Positions 25,657-38,763 of a stretch of 64,000 bases of DNA are shown here, piece after piece (positions within the stretch are counted from its first letter, which is position 1; every line of letters begins with the position of its first letter). Location of the stretch: contig OZ038422.1 in NCBI GenBank assembly GCA_964036155.1, forward strand, positions 33,379,201 through 33,443,200. Reading direction: 5' to 3'. The notes beneath the pieces are model-generated. The model worked only from the letters and a program-made list of their open reading frames with translations, was not told the DNA's origin and ran no database searches. The position numbers and the translations under genes are program-made. This DNA is from Diploscapter coronatus (taxonomy: Eukaryota; Nematoda; Chromadorea; Rhabditida; Rhabditidae).

Positions 25657-26017
25657 ATCGCAGATCTTTAGATTTGGATTTTATTAGAAAAGTAGAAAAT
25701 TCGAAATTTTAGTTATTTTTCAAAAGCAACATTTGTTTGTTATCGATAATTTTGTTGAATAAACCTATCGTGTAGAAATTTCCATTATCTTTCAGAAAAG
25801 GTAAATTTTACCTATAAAATATCTTTCAAATAACCCCGATTTCCTTTTCAGATCGAACAGATCTTATCTCGACCATTTTCGAGATCTACGTATTTCTTCT
25901 CAGTTCGAGGCTAAATTTCATTTGTTTCAGAAGCTATGTTTTCCGGATGATTTTTCGATAGTTTGTCAGAAAAGATAGGAATTGCGATTTTTATTCGAAT
26001 TAGAAAAATCGAGAGCC
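25657..26017 (+). promoter_or_regulatory. Intercistronic region: AATAAA signal and candidate trans-splice acceptor
   Basis: AATAAA at 25758-25763 lies 102 nt after the uL16m stop. A strong acceptor TTCCTTTTCAG ends at 25851, 88 nt beyond the AATAAA and 166 nt before the PGAP2 start. A second acceptor-like TGTTTCAG ends at 25930. Roughly 100 nt between the poly(A) signal and the next acceptor is the layout of nematode operons resolved by SL2-type trans-splicing. Confidence 0.5.
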
Positions 26018-27672
26018 ATGGCATATGGAGAGGAGGATGTCTTGTCGTTCAGTGTGCGGTGAGAAAATATCATTTTTTTCTTAAAAAATTGTTTAACTCC
26101 AAAATAATTCTAAATTAAAATAGTATTTTTCTATTAAAAATACGGATTTTCAGGACAATGGTGTACGTGGTGTCGTCCCTGCCTCTGACAGCCCTCATCC
26201 TTTGCGTAATAACCTCCCTCTTGCTGCATTTCGATGAGTCCACCAGAACGCATTGCAAAGTGCCTAATTGGTGAGATTTTTCTTGCTTTTTATAAAAATA
26301 AACGATCGAATTTCAAAGAAAATGCTAAAGTTTGAAATTTAACGAAATGTTTCAGGCTGCCCTCAATTTCTGCGGCGGTCGCAACCTACGAACCGGAAAA
26401 ATTCATCTGGCGAATATTCATCGGTATTCACGCGGGACCAAGATTAATTGCTGCATTAGCCTACAGGTAGAATCTTACTCTATACTTTTCTTTGAAAAAT
26501 TACTGACTTTTGTAAATACACGATTTATTCGATGGATCACTATATTTTTAGTAATAGTTGATTGTTTCATTTTCAGGAATTTCCTCTCGAATTCTCCTCT
26601 GCGACCTCACAGCGGTCTGCGATCGTTCCGCTTTCTGTGCAATTTCGCGTGCATTTTGCACATCATGGAGAATCTATTCCTGCTCGGCCTCACGTCCGTT
26701 TCGTCCACTGAAGATCATGGTATATATTCTTTTAGAAACTATTTTTAAATACCTGATTTTTATTTTTCTTCGCCACGAAGATTTTTTACTGTAATTTTTC
26801 TTCAATCATTTTTACTAACCTTATTTTTTTGCTATCGATGATTCCTTTGTATTTTTTAAACTATTTTCCCTATTCCAGAACTGCACAAATTCTGTTTCAT
26901 CGGGTTCGAGTTCTGCGCGACGATTTATATGTTCCTCCACACATGGCTTTTTCATTACTCCGGCAGACGGAGGACCACTCAATTGGTGCGTCAAATTTAT
27001 TTATTTTTATTTTGCATCTTTTTATTTCAGGGCGAAAAGTCGTACGAGTACAAAATTCTGTTCGTCTCCATATCATGCATTTCAATGGGTATGAAAATTG
27101 ATATTTTCTATCAGATCTTTTGAAAATAAATTTGGTTTTTATTCGTTATATTTCAGCAGTAGCAGGTTATCTGTATTATCGTCACAACGCGTATTGTGAA
27201 CCAGGAATCTACACGTTGTTTGCGCTAGCAGAATACGTCATAGTTTTCGGTAAATTTCATTTCATTTAGTCCTTTTCTGAGACTTCATTCAATTTATCCA
27301 TTAATAACCTTGAAAGTTCATATACTATTCGAGCAAAATGATGGTTATAGAAGAGAAAAATTAGGAATTTTTCCAAAAAAAAAACTGATTTATTCTATCT
27401 TATCTTTGGGCCCGTTTATATTTAGTTGCATTGCAACTCGCTCGAAATAGCACGGGAAGTGAAGAGAGCGTGAGTGCATCATTTCTTGTGTTCTCTTGAT
27501 TTACCATGCTATTTCGAGCGAGTTGTAATGCAACTAAGTATAAACGGGTCCTTTATTTTTAGCCAATGTGGCTTTTCACTCGACGCTGTATTTCGATTTC
27601 TACGATCGATTTTTGACACTGACACCGAGTGGCTACATGCCTCTACCGATGAACATCGAAAAGGATACTTGA
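26018..27672 (+). CDS. PGAP2: PGAP2/FRAG1-family GPI-anchor lipid remodelling protein
   Basis: Golgi membrane protein of the Frag1/DRAM/Sfk1 superfamily. In mammals PGAP2 acts in fatty-acid remodelling of GPI anchors after PGAP3, which keeps GPI-anchored proteins stable at the surface. Eight exons (26018-26058, 26154-26270, 26356-26466, 26577-26719, 26879-26985, 27031-27088, 27157-27249, 27563-27672) join in phase to 259 residues, the usual length. Visible: membrane segment 1 (YVVSSLPLTALILCVITSLL), a lumenal loop with C and VPNWLPSISAAV, the ATYEPEKFIWRIFIGIHAGPR block highly typical of PGAP2, and further membrane segments ending with FANVAFHSTLYFDF. The last intron carries a hairpin repeat at 27408-27551. 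Nematodes have several PGAP2-like paralogues and I cannot say which this is. Confidence 0.87.
27408..27551. repeat. Long hairpin (MITE-like) in the last intron of PGAP2
   Basis: A left arm at 27408-27453 and a right arm at 27506-27551 are near-perfect reverse complements over about 46 bp, starting GGGCCCGTTTATATTTAGTT on the left and ending ACTAAGTATAAACGGGTCC on the right. The 52-bp loop is unique. The arm interior (ATGCTATTTCGAGCGAGTTG) closely matches part of the inverted-repeat element near 48738, so the two are probably related. It would fold in the pre-mRNA. Confidence 0.8.
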
Positions 27673-28814
27673 ATGGTAAGATTTGGGCATTTTGAAATTA
27701 CCTAGAGAAAAGGTACGCAAATTTGGAAATTATCAGGATTTTTTGAGTATTCAGCTAAAACTTGATTTCAATTCAGTCAAATTTCGATATTTTTCCTTGA
27801 TTCAATAATTTTCATCAAATTCTGATAAAATTCAAATACTTGAGTCGCAATTCTAAAAATTCACTTCGAACGTCATTTCTCCTCTTTCATAATAATCAAC
27901 TGTGATGCAAAAGTGTCTGATGCAATTTTTAAACTTGTTTAGCTCCTTCCCAGAAAATTTTATGATTCTTGTATAATTCATGACTCTGAATATGATCAGA
28001 CCTACTTAATTCTGCTCGACTAAAATATAAAATTTTACAAGATATTCAATTATTTAGGATTTTCTAATATTGTAAACGGTCGATAACTTGAGACGAAATA
28101 AGTAATCCAAAAATTCGAATATGCAAAGTGTGTGCTTCGTATTTACAAATAGTCGCCACATCCATTCATTGAGTCGACTAATTATCGTAAGGTTTGCTGC
28201 AAACAGCGCGCTAATTTTTGTGCATCAAAGTTGCGTTTCATTTTTCTTTGTTCCAAGTTATCGGTCATTAACAATAACTTGAAAGCAAAATGTGATCGAT
28301 ATTAGTCTGTGAATCGTTAATAATGAATTTGTACATCCCAAAATAGGATATCGCTTTCTTGGGTTAGAGATATCTTTTCAATTTTTCTTTTTCTTGATTT
28401 TATCACTGCGGGTACAATCAATGGGCGACGAAAATCCTATCATGCAATTTGTAGATAATAAACTAGAAAATATCAGATGTAAACTAAATTTTATAAAATC
28501 CAAATTTACAGACCCAGATAACAAGCTTTTGTTCATATCTTTGCTAAATATTTTAAATTTCATAAAAGTTAAACAATCTTCTACAAATCAAAAATCTGAT
28601 TCTAGACTAACTATAAAATCCACACATCATAACCACAAAAAATGAGATCAAGTTATTTTATTGTAGTTTTTTCTGAGGCCCAAATTTTTGTTCCAAACGT
28701 TATTGATACAGTCCTCCATAGGAATTCCTCCTGAACTATTCGTTCGATCGACAAACAGTCAGTCGACTTTAATCGTGGCCAGACACGTTGCCTCTTCCTC
28801 TAGGCACTTTTCAA

Positions 28815-28868
28815 GGGGTAGAGACGCAGAGGGTCTCTTTCACCCTTAGCATCTCTGCACTCTACCCC
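28815..28868. repeat. Small hairpin
   Basis: GGGGTAGAGACGCAGAG is followed after a 20-nt gap by CTCTGCACTCTACCCC, an inverted pair with one or two mismatches. It is intergenic; possibly a remnant of a repeat or a small structured RNA. Confidence 0.5.
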
Positions 28869-28989
28869 TCCACATCTGGTCCCTCCCACTTTTTCTTTCC
28901 GATGACAACTATTCTCTATTTTTCTTTTTTCTTTAACTCTCTCAGTTTCCCCTGATATTTCGTATTTTTGAATAAGTTACACAAAAATA

Positions 28990-29965
28990 GAGACCGCCAG
29001 CCATTTTGCCAAATTCACTCTGGTACCATGTTTTCTACATTTTTCAGGGTCTGAGGTGCCCCTCTAAACATCCCCACCGAAAAAACCGCGAAAAAATACG
29101 TCACTGATGAAAAAATTGATAAAATTTAACGCGAAAAATCGGAAAAATCGCTCCTTTCCGTGGACAAGGGAAAGGGGCGTGGTCTATCTGCAAAAGACAC
29201 TATGCCGCTCGCTCCCCCTTTCTTTCCCTGCCTTTGGGGATCTTTTTTCTCTGCACTCTCTTTCATTTTAGCATTGGCTTCTTTTATATTTTCGCGAATT
29301 ATCAGGATCTCAGCTCGGCGCCGCAGGATTTTTCTGATTTTTTCACTGAAGATAGACAATTGACCAACTAATCAAAATATCAAATAAAAACACATGTGCC
29401 TTTAAAAATATGACTAGGGCGATCCAAATTAGTAAAGACAAAAAATGGTCATTTTGAAATGAATTTTAAAAATATTTTTTGATAAAATTCCACTTTTTTC
29501 TTTTGACTATTATAATTAGGGAGTATTAAATTTTATTTTAGTCAAGTTTTCAGACGATTTTACCGATCCCTTGTAAAGATACAGTACCCCAAAGGCGAGC
29601 ATCTATTATTGCCTCGGGAAAAGTTTGGCGCCGCAGGATTTTTCTAATTTTTACATATTTTGTAGATATCAACTAGGTGTACCGATTCATCAAAAAAAAT
29701 TAAATGTGCCTTTTTTATAACTCGAAATATTAGCATTTTCGTAATTTGGTGTGCATTTGACGCGCATTTGCGGACTTCTTTCGCACCCGATCAATAAATC
29801 GATATCACCACGTGAAAGAGCGGTATCGAATTGTATAGTAGGTATCGAAAAATTATTAAAAACAAAAGTAAAACAAAAAAAATCGGCGATAATCGAAAGG
29901 GTTATCAACTATGGACACTATTGAATCCAGTGAAAGGGGCGGGGCTTGGCGGTCCCTACACAAAA
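28990..29965. repeat. Degenerate repeat region with a duplicated GGCGCCGCAGG motif
   Basis: GGCGCCGCAGGATTTTTCT occurs at about 29309 and again at about 29632, each followed some 70 nt later by a similar ATGTGCCTTT phrase, so a roughly 100-bp unit is duplicated. The outer edges carry a short inverted pair: GAGACCGCCAGCC near 28990 and GGCTTGGCGGTCCC near 29945. This may be one old transposable element of about 1 kb. Confidence 0.4.
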
Positions 29966-32900
29966 ATGAAAAAATGAAAGTTGGAGCATTCAAAGAAAAA
30001 TAATAATCGCATAATGAAAGATTATCAATATTTTTCAAAAATAAATGAAGTTATTGTTAGGAAATAGTATGTTGGAGAAAATTCTTTAAAAAATACTTCA
30101 AAAGGAAAAGAAACTGGAATTTCTGGCTATTTTTTATATGGGAATTAGTCAGAATCGCAGAGGAATTACGCTGCGCGGGAGTATTTTTATTTTTTTTATC
30201 TCTTCACTTTCCCTTTTCATTCTCATTTCAAGCCACATGACAGTAATTGAGAATGGAAAGGACTGAACGGGGACAGGAAAAGGAAGGGCAGCGCAGTTCT
30301 CACTGATAATATCAAAATATGAACAACACAAGTTGGTCGTTCCGAGATTTTGCAAGAAAAAATGTGATATTTTTAGAAGTTTATCGAATGAAAATTTTAT
30401 TGAGTTGAAATATATTGCAAAAAAAAATACAAACGCAATTTCAAGACGAATTACATGCGCATATGAAATATGAAAAACTATATGCAAATTATTTATTTTT
30501 CACCATTATAAAAACAGATGTTATGTAAAATATCCTATATAATTTATCTTTTCACAGAAAAAATTGCAATATTTATCCAAAAGAAGATGTTTATCTTCGG
30601 ATGTACCCAGTATATTATCTAGTGACCCTTGGTGTGCGAGGGTCAAACTGTGTGAGAATAATATTATCTAGGAAGTCAGAAAGGGCTATTCGATGCATAT
30701 ACACAAGTATGGAGACAGGAAAACTGGATAGCATAAATGTGGCTACTCACAACCTAATTCAAAGCGCTGGTATACGGCGTGAAAGTGTGATTATGTTTTG
30801 CTTTCACATGACACAGTTGTTGAAATGGTATTGATGAGAAATCATGTGAATGAATATTTTTAGAAGGTGAAAATTGTGGAAATGATCAGGATAGTTTGTC
30901 AGTTTCAGTATGGTTTTAGTACTTTAGTATCATTGATGAATCTCATTAATTTGGCAAAAAAAACACAAGTTGAACTTCACTCATTTTGTGCAAAGATATA
31001 ACTTTCTCAAATTTTCACTAAACGTGGAATATTAGATTAAATTTCACTTCCCTCCTAGAATTTTATACCTTTGATACTTTCATGAATTCAGCATAATTGC
31101 TCAAATCTCCAATATCAACCTTTCGACGTTTTCGCGTTGATTGTTGAAAAGGCGTTTCGTCGGATTAAAAGGGAGGCAAATTTCCAGTCGAGCTTCAAAC
31201 AATCTCATTTAGAGCCTAATTAACTATACTTGTAAGAACTTTCACGTCATCTTCTCTTTCAAATTTCCTTTCAGGCAAATTATTTCTGCAGGTCTTGTGC
31301 TCCTATTTATCATGAGATGAAAGATTTCCCTCGAACGAAAAAATAACGTCTCCCCAGCACATTTAAATGGCCTTTTCCCGTTGATTTAATGCAAGGAATA
31401 ATAAGTTCGGGAATATTCGCAGTGGTTTTCTCGGTCTATGTTTTATCATTGAGACGGGAATTTGCCCATGTTTAGTCCATATGTGTACGACGAAGAGAGC
31501 CACGTTCCAAATTCAGTGGACCGCGTCGCGACCGCGCCACTTGGAAATAACAAGGCAGAGGCAGGGTGCAGCAGCCTATGTTGTCACATGAGGGGTGCAC
31601 ATTTGCAAGAACACCAGAGAAACAGAGTCAACACATAGCATAGGGGGCAGACACGCAGAGTAGGAAACTAACACAACACACAGCTGTTGAGAATGGAATG
31701 GCAGAGACCTTGGATTGAGATTGCAGGATTGAACGAGAGATCGAATTGTCAGCGACAAATGATGAGAGGGACTAGAGAAGCAGACGAATAGTTAGAAGAA
31801 TCTCGGATCAGTAATCATAATGAATAGGAAAAACTGGGTTGATATGAGAAGCGGGTGTAGTTTGAATTTAGATTGTCAAGTTGGAGTTTTACTTGAAAAT
31901 TTAAAGTTAATTTGAACTGAGAATGTGATTAGATTGGTGATTAGTAGTCGTACCATAAAGCATTTAGTTGGAAGTTATTAGAGAGTGGTTTAAGAGATGA
32001 GTAGAGTTTGGATCATACAAAATGGGTAGCTTGGGTCCTCTAGAAGTTGAAGTTTGTCTTCAATAATGAGATTATTGTTAGTTCAGCATTGTTAGCATAG
32101 GTCAGATGACATCACTATGTTACTCTCAACATACTTGTCCAGATTAGGCACAATGAATTAAAGTTAGGCAGGTAGATTTTCGAACCTGTCAAACCCGGTT
32201 GAGTTAGGTCGAAGCGAGTAGATGAGAGGAGTGTTTACCGCCCTACTGCTTGAATAACAATAATTCATTGACGGGGTTGCCAACTGCTGCTAATGGAAAA
32301 AGAAGAGAAGGAGAAGGGGAAGTCGGAAATGAGAATGACAAACCTGTACCTGTATGTGTGATGTGTGTCTGTTTTTGGTTTGTTCAAGAATAAATATAAT
32401 ATAAATGGGATTCAAGAAAAGTAGATTAGTCTTCAAAGTTATCAACTTTGCTTTTCGGATTACATATTCAATCTTTTAATAGCTGCAGGATTGTAGTGGA
32501 AAATTTCAAAATTATTGTTTCTATCAAATTCAATTTATAATCTGTTGCGTAGTCATTTCCGTTTGCCTCAGTGTTCCAGTGTTCTATGTCAGAATCCATC
32601 TGATTCAGAGATTCTAGGGGCAGATTCACTTTTTGGTGTTGTCTTCTTTGACGTTTTTTCTCTTGGCCCTCTCGGATCGGCCTGGTCACTCGTATTTCAA
32701 CCGAGGAATGGGGAAGGAGAGTTTGCGACGCGGCGCCCGGAGGCTCGTTGCGACGCGGTCGTGCGATCGTCGATGCGAAATGCTTCAAGTGAAAAGATCG
32801 CAGCACGTGTGGGGAATTCTGCAGTGGAAAAGAAGAAGAGGATGTTGTTTTGGGAGGAACAGGGGAAGAGAAGATAGAAAAATGTCAGAGAATCAGAATT

Positions 32901-35900
32901 GTTTATGTAAGTGGCGAGAAGAAAAGAAATAGAACATTTTAGAGAGTCGGAATTGTTTACAGAATTTCGGAGGTTGAAAGAAGAAGGAAATGGGAAAAGT
33001 ATGAGAAAATCTAGAGAAAAGAGGGTAAATAGAGATTATAGGCAAGATAGAGGACGAAAGATTGAGAATTCGGGAAAAGACATAATTTTAGAGAAGGAAA
33101 ATGAAAGTTTATAGGAATGAACAGAAGAAGAAAGGAAAGATACAATGATAACGAGAACCAGAGAGTGATAAATAATGAAGGGAAGGCGATGGGAATTGCT
33201 AGTTAGAGATAAGAGAAATAGATAGTTAGAGAGTTGATAGAGACGCAGAGAGTGGCAATGACAGTGTCAGAGGGGCAATGAATTGGCAAGCAGCCAGTGT
33301 CAAACAGGAACAGGAAGGGAGGGAATGCCTGCTTCTGCTTCTGCTTCTGATGATGTAGTGTTGCTTGTTATGTGGATGGAAAATGACACTTGTAGAAAAG
33401 ATAGATCAGACGATTTTCCTTGTCTATGATATAACATGGGCGATAGAATTCTGAGAATCAAATAAATCAGATGGCTTCAGAAGGATATGGCTTAGCACTG
33501 GAGAAAATAAGCTAGGTTTTAGATCTTGCGACATTTTTGGAGGAGTATCTTTCGACATTGAGGGGGGAATGATGAATGAAATATCTTCAGTCAGTTTTGG
33601 AAGGCCATCATTCGTTGTTGAACAGATTCTATCATCTTTCTCATGGTCAAAAATGAATAAACAAGTTGCGTATGATTTTGGATGGTTTTGCGTGGTTATA
33701 TTTTAGCGCTGGGAAGAGATATTAACGATAATTGGAAGGCACCCGCTGCGTCTCTGGACTGCTGAAGTGATGGGGATTGACTGAGAGGGAAGAGAAGAAG
33801 AGTAAAGGTCGAATCGGCTGGTTATCATTGCATCATTGCACTCATTTGCATGGCCAGAGATGCGAGAGATGTGATAGGCTTCGGACAAAGTGATATGGAC
33901 GGAAAGCTAGCCTATCGAAGGTTAAAAGTTCTGAATAACGAAATATGGAAATCCAGTCACCTTTAGCAAGGCTATTAGATTGGAACATGTAAATTGAGCA
34001 GATGCATTTGATTATTCAGAAGAAAAGGTTGATCTTCGGGAAAATAGTGTGAGAGATATCATTTCCTTCGTTGAATCACGTCAGAAAGTTTAGCTAATTT
34101 CATATAAATTTGTAGTTTTTCATGCGAAGAATACGATAATCTCATCATTGTTGCCTTCAAGATACAAAAAATCATTTTCATAATTTTAAAACTTTCAGAA
34201 ACTTCATTATTTTTCGCCTGCTGTGTAACTATCCACTTTTCATCGATCCAACTACAAACTGTGGACGAGTCTTTTCTGCAACAACACAGTCATTTCTTCC
34301 CTTCCCGATCACAACTCGATGCGCTCGTAACACGGACAAATATCGCCTCTGCTCTGCTGCCTCTTCGCCTGCTTTGCCTGTGCTCTGAGTGAGTCTTCGC
34401 GTGCAAAGAAATAGGCGTTATTTCGAGCGCGAAATGCTGAAAACTAAACGCTATTCGACAATTCTCAACGCATGAAATTCGTACGATATTGATAAAATCG
34501 ACGGTTTCGTATTCATAGATTTCATAAATGGACAGCTCTTCTTGCAGATATAAAGTGCAGAACACAGGCTTAGTTTGGTTTGAGTTTTATCGCTGCATGG
34601 CTAGGCTAAAATAGAATATCCTATCTTTGCACTTCCTTATGGACTGTTACGATAAATCTAAGTTATGGAAATGTTGTATTTTAAGGTTAAGAAAATCTTT
34701 AAAATCAACAAAAATGACGAAGAGAATAATAACTTCTTCTTCTTCTCCTCATCTAAACCTTGAACTTGTATAATTCTACTCTAGACATTCTAATCGATAT
34801 GATGCATTACAACGACGGGACGAATTTTCTTGAACTGCTCCAAAAGCCTTTCCATTCAAAGAGATTTCGTATATCCAGGTCTATTTTCAATTTCGTATCT
34901 TAATCCACGTGACGAAAGATTTCGTTCGACTTCTCTCACTTTTCTTCTTCTTCTTCTTTATTTCTCTGATCGGTAGACAAAGAAATGGGATACACTGTTT
35001 CTCTCGCTCTCTCACTTTTCCTTCTTGTCCTGTCATTTTTCTTCCTTTTCAGTAAAAAGCCTTACTCTTTCGACGAATTTTCTATCTTTAGCCTCTGCGA
35101 TCTTCACTAGCTATTTCGTCCATCTCTAAACCCTCTCCATATACGGACGTAGAGAAATGAAAGGCGAAGGACATAGAGGGCCAGCGCCCAGAATTCGCAG
35201 AGTTTAGCTTCAGAGAGGAGAATATGCAAAGTTTACAAAAATAGGTCAAAAGCAAGTAGAATTGCGCGTAAATAACTTTGACTCTAGTGTAACTAAGGTA
35301 TTTATCAATGACGCTAACGTTATCAGCAGATTGTTAGCCCCAAGCAAAATGCAGAATCAATGATTATCAGTGAGTTTTGAAAGAGCAGACCGAAACTCAC
35401 CACTCAATTCTCAAGGCTTGATAGCAAATACTCTTAGAAAGGAGGTGGAAGAGCTACTCTTATCACTAAAAGAAGGGTAATTTCGTGGATTCTAAGACTT
35501 TCTAGGTTGCGCAAAGATTAGGGTTGTTGTGATTTATGCGAATTTGCTATTAGCTTGTCGATTTAGATAAGACTTTTCAAACGATCGTTGATAAATACGA
35601 AATTAAATTCTAACAATTCATTCAAACTAGAAAAACTCCAGGAATAGAATGCCAGGTTTTTCTACGATTGAGTTTTTTCACTATTATTGCATCCTAGGGA
35701 AACCTCACTAATGAGCTCCGAAAGCTATAATTTATCCATTTTCAAGAACGAATCAGGAAAGAAGTGAATTCAATTCACACAGTTAAGAGAAATATTATTT
35801 ACTTGGAAAGTGAAAAACTACAAAATACCGTTCAAGATATCAAACTCTGTCGATAGAGCGAGAAAAATGGGGGTTCAAAAATTCAGTCACACTTGAATTT

Positions 35901-37984
35901 AACGCTTTTTACGCGTTGAATCGGTATTTTGGCTTTAGTAACATTTTTATGGATCTTAGTTCCACCAGTTACGTTCACAAAATCAACAATATTTGTCAAA
36001 AAATCCAGAAATTCGAGGGTATTGCTAGCTGAGCCTAACAATTATGCAAATTTCTCAGATAAACCTATGATCCTCTCCTAAAATTCGATTTTTGCCAAAT
36101 TTGACTGTTCACTACATCCGAAATCAGATAACTTCACAACTGCTGCTGGATTTTGAATGCGGCTTAAACCGGAAGTGTGATTTTTCCCCTCGCTGCTGCA
36201 TGTGAGAATGAAACGTTTCACCTCTCGGCTAGAGAGTCGTACAAAATGCCTGCTGGTCTATTTTCCGTCTATTTGCGTCTCTACGTCGGATTGCCGATTG
36301 CCATTCGACTGCTCACAGCTCAGGCCTCTTCTCTCGTTGGTTCAGTTATACACTTTCTCTCTGACTCTCTTCACTTTCCTCAATTCTCCCTCACTATTTC
36401 TTCAATTTTCCTCACCACTATCTCACTCTCTTCAGACCGACTAACTATTTCGCCTTCTTATTTTCGAAGCAGCCTCAGCGTGCGGTTCCCCTACACTCTG
36501 CTCGCCTGCTGCCTCTTCAACACCCCATTATCTCTCACGCTAAACACCCTCTTCGTCTCTGTCCCTGTGTCCATTGACCATGTCAACCTCTGACTGTCTA
36601 GTCTCTAACCGCCCAATCCGAGGTCCATGGACAAGTTCCTAACTGCATATAGGGAATGGCTTATGGAAGGCTGCTGCTGCTGCGAAAAAACGCCAAAGGA
36701 GAAGGAATAATGAATGCTGAAATGTAAAATGCAATACAAATTGACACCCGCGGGAATTACCTACGACGAAATGCAGAAAAGTTAAGAAAAAACCATGACC
36801 TAAAGCATCAGGGCTGCAGAAAAATGTCATTTGAATTTAGTTGCTAGCAGAAGGTAATGCGTTATTGGCGCCATTATCAATGAATAGTTCAGAAACACGA
36901 CTATGCAAATTTCAGATTCATTACGAATTTTTTCAAAAGTCTTTCGCATTTGTTATTTTCGGATGATTTTCAGATCAAGCTATTCTTCATATTCTTAAAA
37001 TAAAGATACGAACTTTGAAGCCCCTTGTAGTTGCCACCCTCTTTTTTCTTTTCTCCATACTATTTCTCCGAAAAAAGGATGATAACTACAGTGAACCGAT
37101 TTTGATTAGCTCTTGAGTGCATCGTCTAGCTTGCTACAGTTCCTAAGCTTGATAGCGTTTATGGTTTTGATCTTCTAACATTTCAAGATCTCATAGAACT
37201 TATTTGATCGCACCTAATTTGCAATTTCTCGTTGTCAATCGCGATCAAAACAAGACACTAGAAATGGTTGGTTATGTAATTTGCATGGTTATTGACTGGC
37301 ACGTCGAGAGAGCCACAGACAAATTGGCTATGAATGACAGCGCAGGGGAATCAGAGATAAGCGCCGAAAATGATTTGCACATCGTAATTACTATCTAGGC
37401 AAATGTGATAGGGTATCATTTATTTCGAATTTTAAATGAAGATCAAAACTTGAAGAAATTTGCCTAAACGGCATTTTGTCGCAGAAAAGTACAGAATCTT
37501 GTCGTATCTACACAACTTTTTGTCAGCTTTAACAAACTGTTCATAACTTTCAATAAAGATGTGATATTGTGTAAATTTATTATGGTTACTTTGATCAGAA
37601 TGAAATTAACCCTATCCTGAATCTCAATTAAATTTATGCAAGATCTGAGAATAATGCATCGGCGCTCTGTGCTCAATGTTGCCATAGATTTCCTTTGCAG
37701 ATATCGCTTAAGAAACGCACCCAGAATCATATCAATGCGAGGAAAGAATCCAATAATAAACATCTTTACAAATGCTACAAATTTTACAAAAAAATCTTTA
37801 TATTTATCATCATGTTACCGAATTCCGGATATCTCAATTCATTCGGGTCTCGTAACGAAAATGTGTTTTCGCTTTCTACAGTAGTACGTTCGAAATTCGA
37901 TAAATGAGTCAATTTTTTGCTTGTTTTTGGAGAACTTCTCATTGATTACTCGAAAACAGATATACACACGAAAGAAATAGATTT

Positions 37985-38215
37985 ATTTGCTCGACAAACC
38001 CGATCGCGGGACAGTCGTTGTGGGATTCACGATCAGATCCCGTTGGGATACGGTAAATCGTCGTCGGAACTGGAATCAGACGGCGCTACGGCGTCACGGA
38101 CGAAGCGTACGGCATCAGAACCACGAGAATCGTCGTTGTTCAGTGCCACTGACTGCCTCAATCCTGGACGCACATGCGGACTTTTCAGATTACAATTGCA
38201 GAACGGCTAAATTAG
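37985..38215. other. GC-rich island upstream of the HEXIM gene: unassigned exon or structured RNA
   Basis: Base composition rises sharply here against AT-rich flanks, with many CpGs. On the plus strand one frame is open for about 95 codons and reads with a coding-like mix (RTKRTASEPRESS then CLNPGRTC), ending TAA at 38211. I see no clear acceptor in front of it. The left part has paired GATC-type pieces (CGATCGCGGGAC and GATCAGATCCCG). It could be an upstream exon, a separate small gene or a non-coding RNA. Confidence 0.3.
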
Positions 38216-38426
38216 CATAAACTCGCCCAAATCCGGTACCGAAAAATAGCTCTGATCGCGCTAAACCTAATGATATTAGTCTTGTTACATGGTTTTTTGA
38301 CTTGTTCCGGAAAATTCCAATGTTTCCAGAGGTGCGTCCACTTTCCCGACCAGAGATGGGAGGGGCGAAGTGGCAGGGAAAGCGCATGCGTTGCGTGCTC
38401 GACGCAGCGGTGCGAAGCGGGCTTGG

Positions 38427-38433
38427 TATAAAA
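38427..38433 (+). promoter_or_regulatory. TATA box candidate of the HEXIM gene
   Basis: TATAAAA in a GC-rich setting (GCGGGCTTGG before, GGCGAGTC after), 337 nt ahead of the ATG at 38764. The position predicts a transcription start near 38455-38465. A strong TATA box in GC-rich DNA is rare elsewhere in this window. Confidence 0.45.
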
Positions 38434-38763
38434 GGCGAGTCAGTCTTTTCTCTCATTCCTAGGTTGCCTGCTATTTGTGTTCAAAGCCTAGTGTCAGCGG
38501 ACATAAAAATATCCTTTTCTTGCGCCGCGCGCGCGCCAAATTAACACATTTTCGAACTCTAGAAATTAGCATATTATTCTTTACGACAATTTTGCGAAGG
38601 CTCACTAGCGAAAGTCGATTCTCGTTTTCTCGATTGATACTTTGCTGGGCGCTGTCTTTACACGGTTCTCTAGCGCGAACGTTCATTCTTCGCAAAAGTC
38701 GAATTTCGCGAGATTTTCTCCCTGATTTGTGACGAATTGTCATTGTGGTGCTTAATTTGAACT

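Larger units (their letters stand above)
27673..38763. other. About 11 kb gene-poor region
   Basis: No splice-consistent gene found on either strand. It holds small repeats near 28.8-30.0 kb, a purine-rich stretch (32850-33260), a CT-rich stretch (36340-36560), short CTT/CTG-type microsatellites (33332-33352, 34730-34750, 34940-34965), a GC-rich patch at 32690-32800 and a GC-rich island at 37985-38215. An open frame at about 28421-28645 (75 codons from an ATG, mixed composition) has no recognisable domain and no splice partners. Confidence 0.4.

Noticed and set aside
26332..27123. Several long open frames on the plus strand
   Set aside because: They are out-of-frame or intron-reading versions of the PGAP2 exons, whose spliced model has consistent phases.
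32160..32225. A reverse-strand GGTTCGAAAATCT phrase resembling a tRNA T-arm
   Set aside because: No matching acceptor stem, D-arm or anticodon arm at the needed distances.
32468..32877. Overlapping open frames of 112-120 codons on both strands over a GC-rich patch
   Set aside because: Both strands are open because of the base composition; no clear splice sites or family. Possibly a promoter-type GC patch.
36177..36593. A 138-codon open frame on the plus strand
   Set aside because: Composition is Ser/Leu/Phe-rich from a CT-rich tract, with no splice partners or domain; the tract explains the absence of stops.
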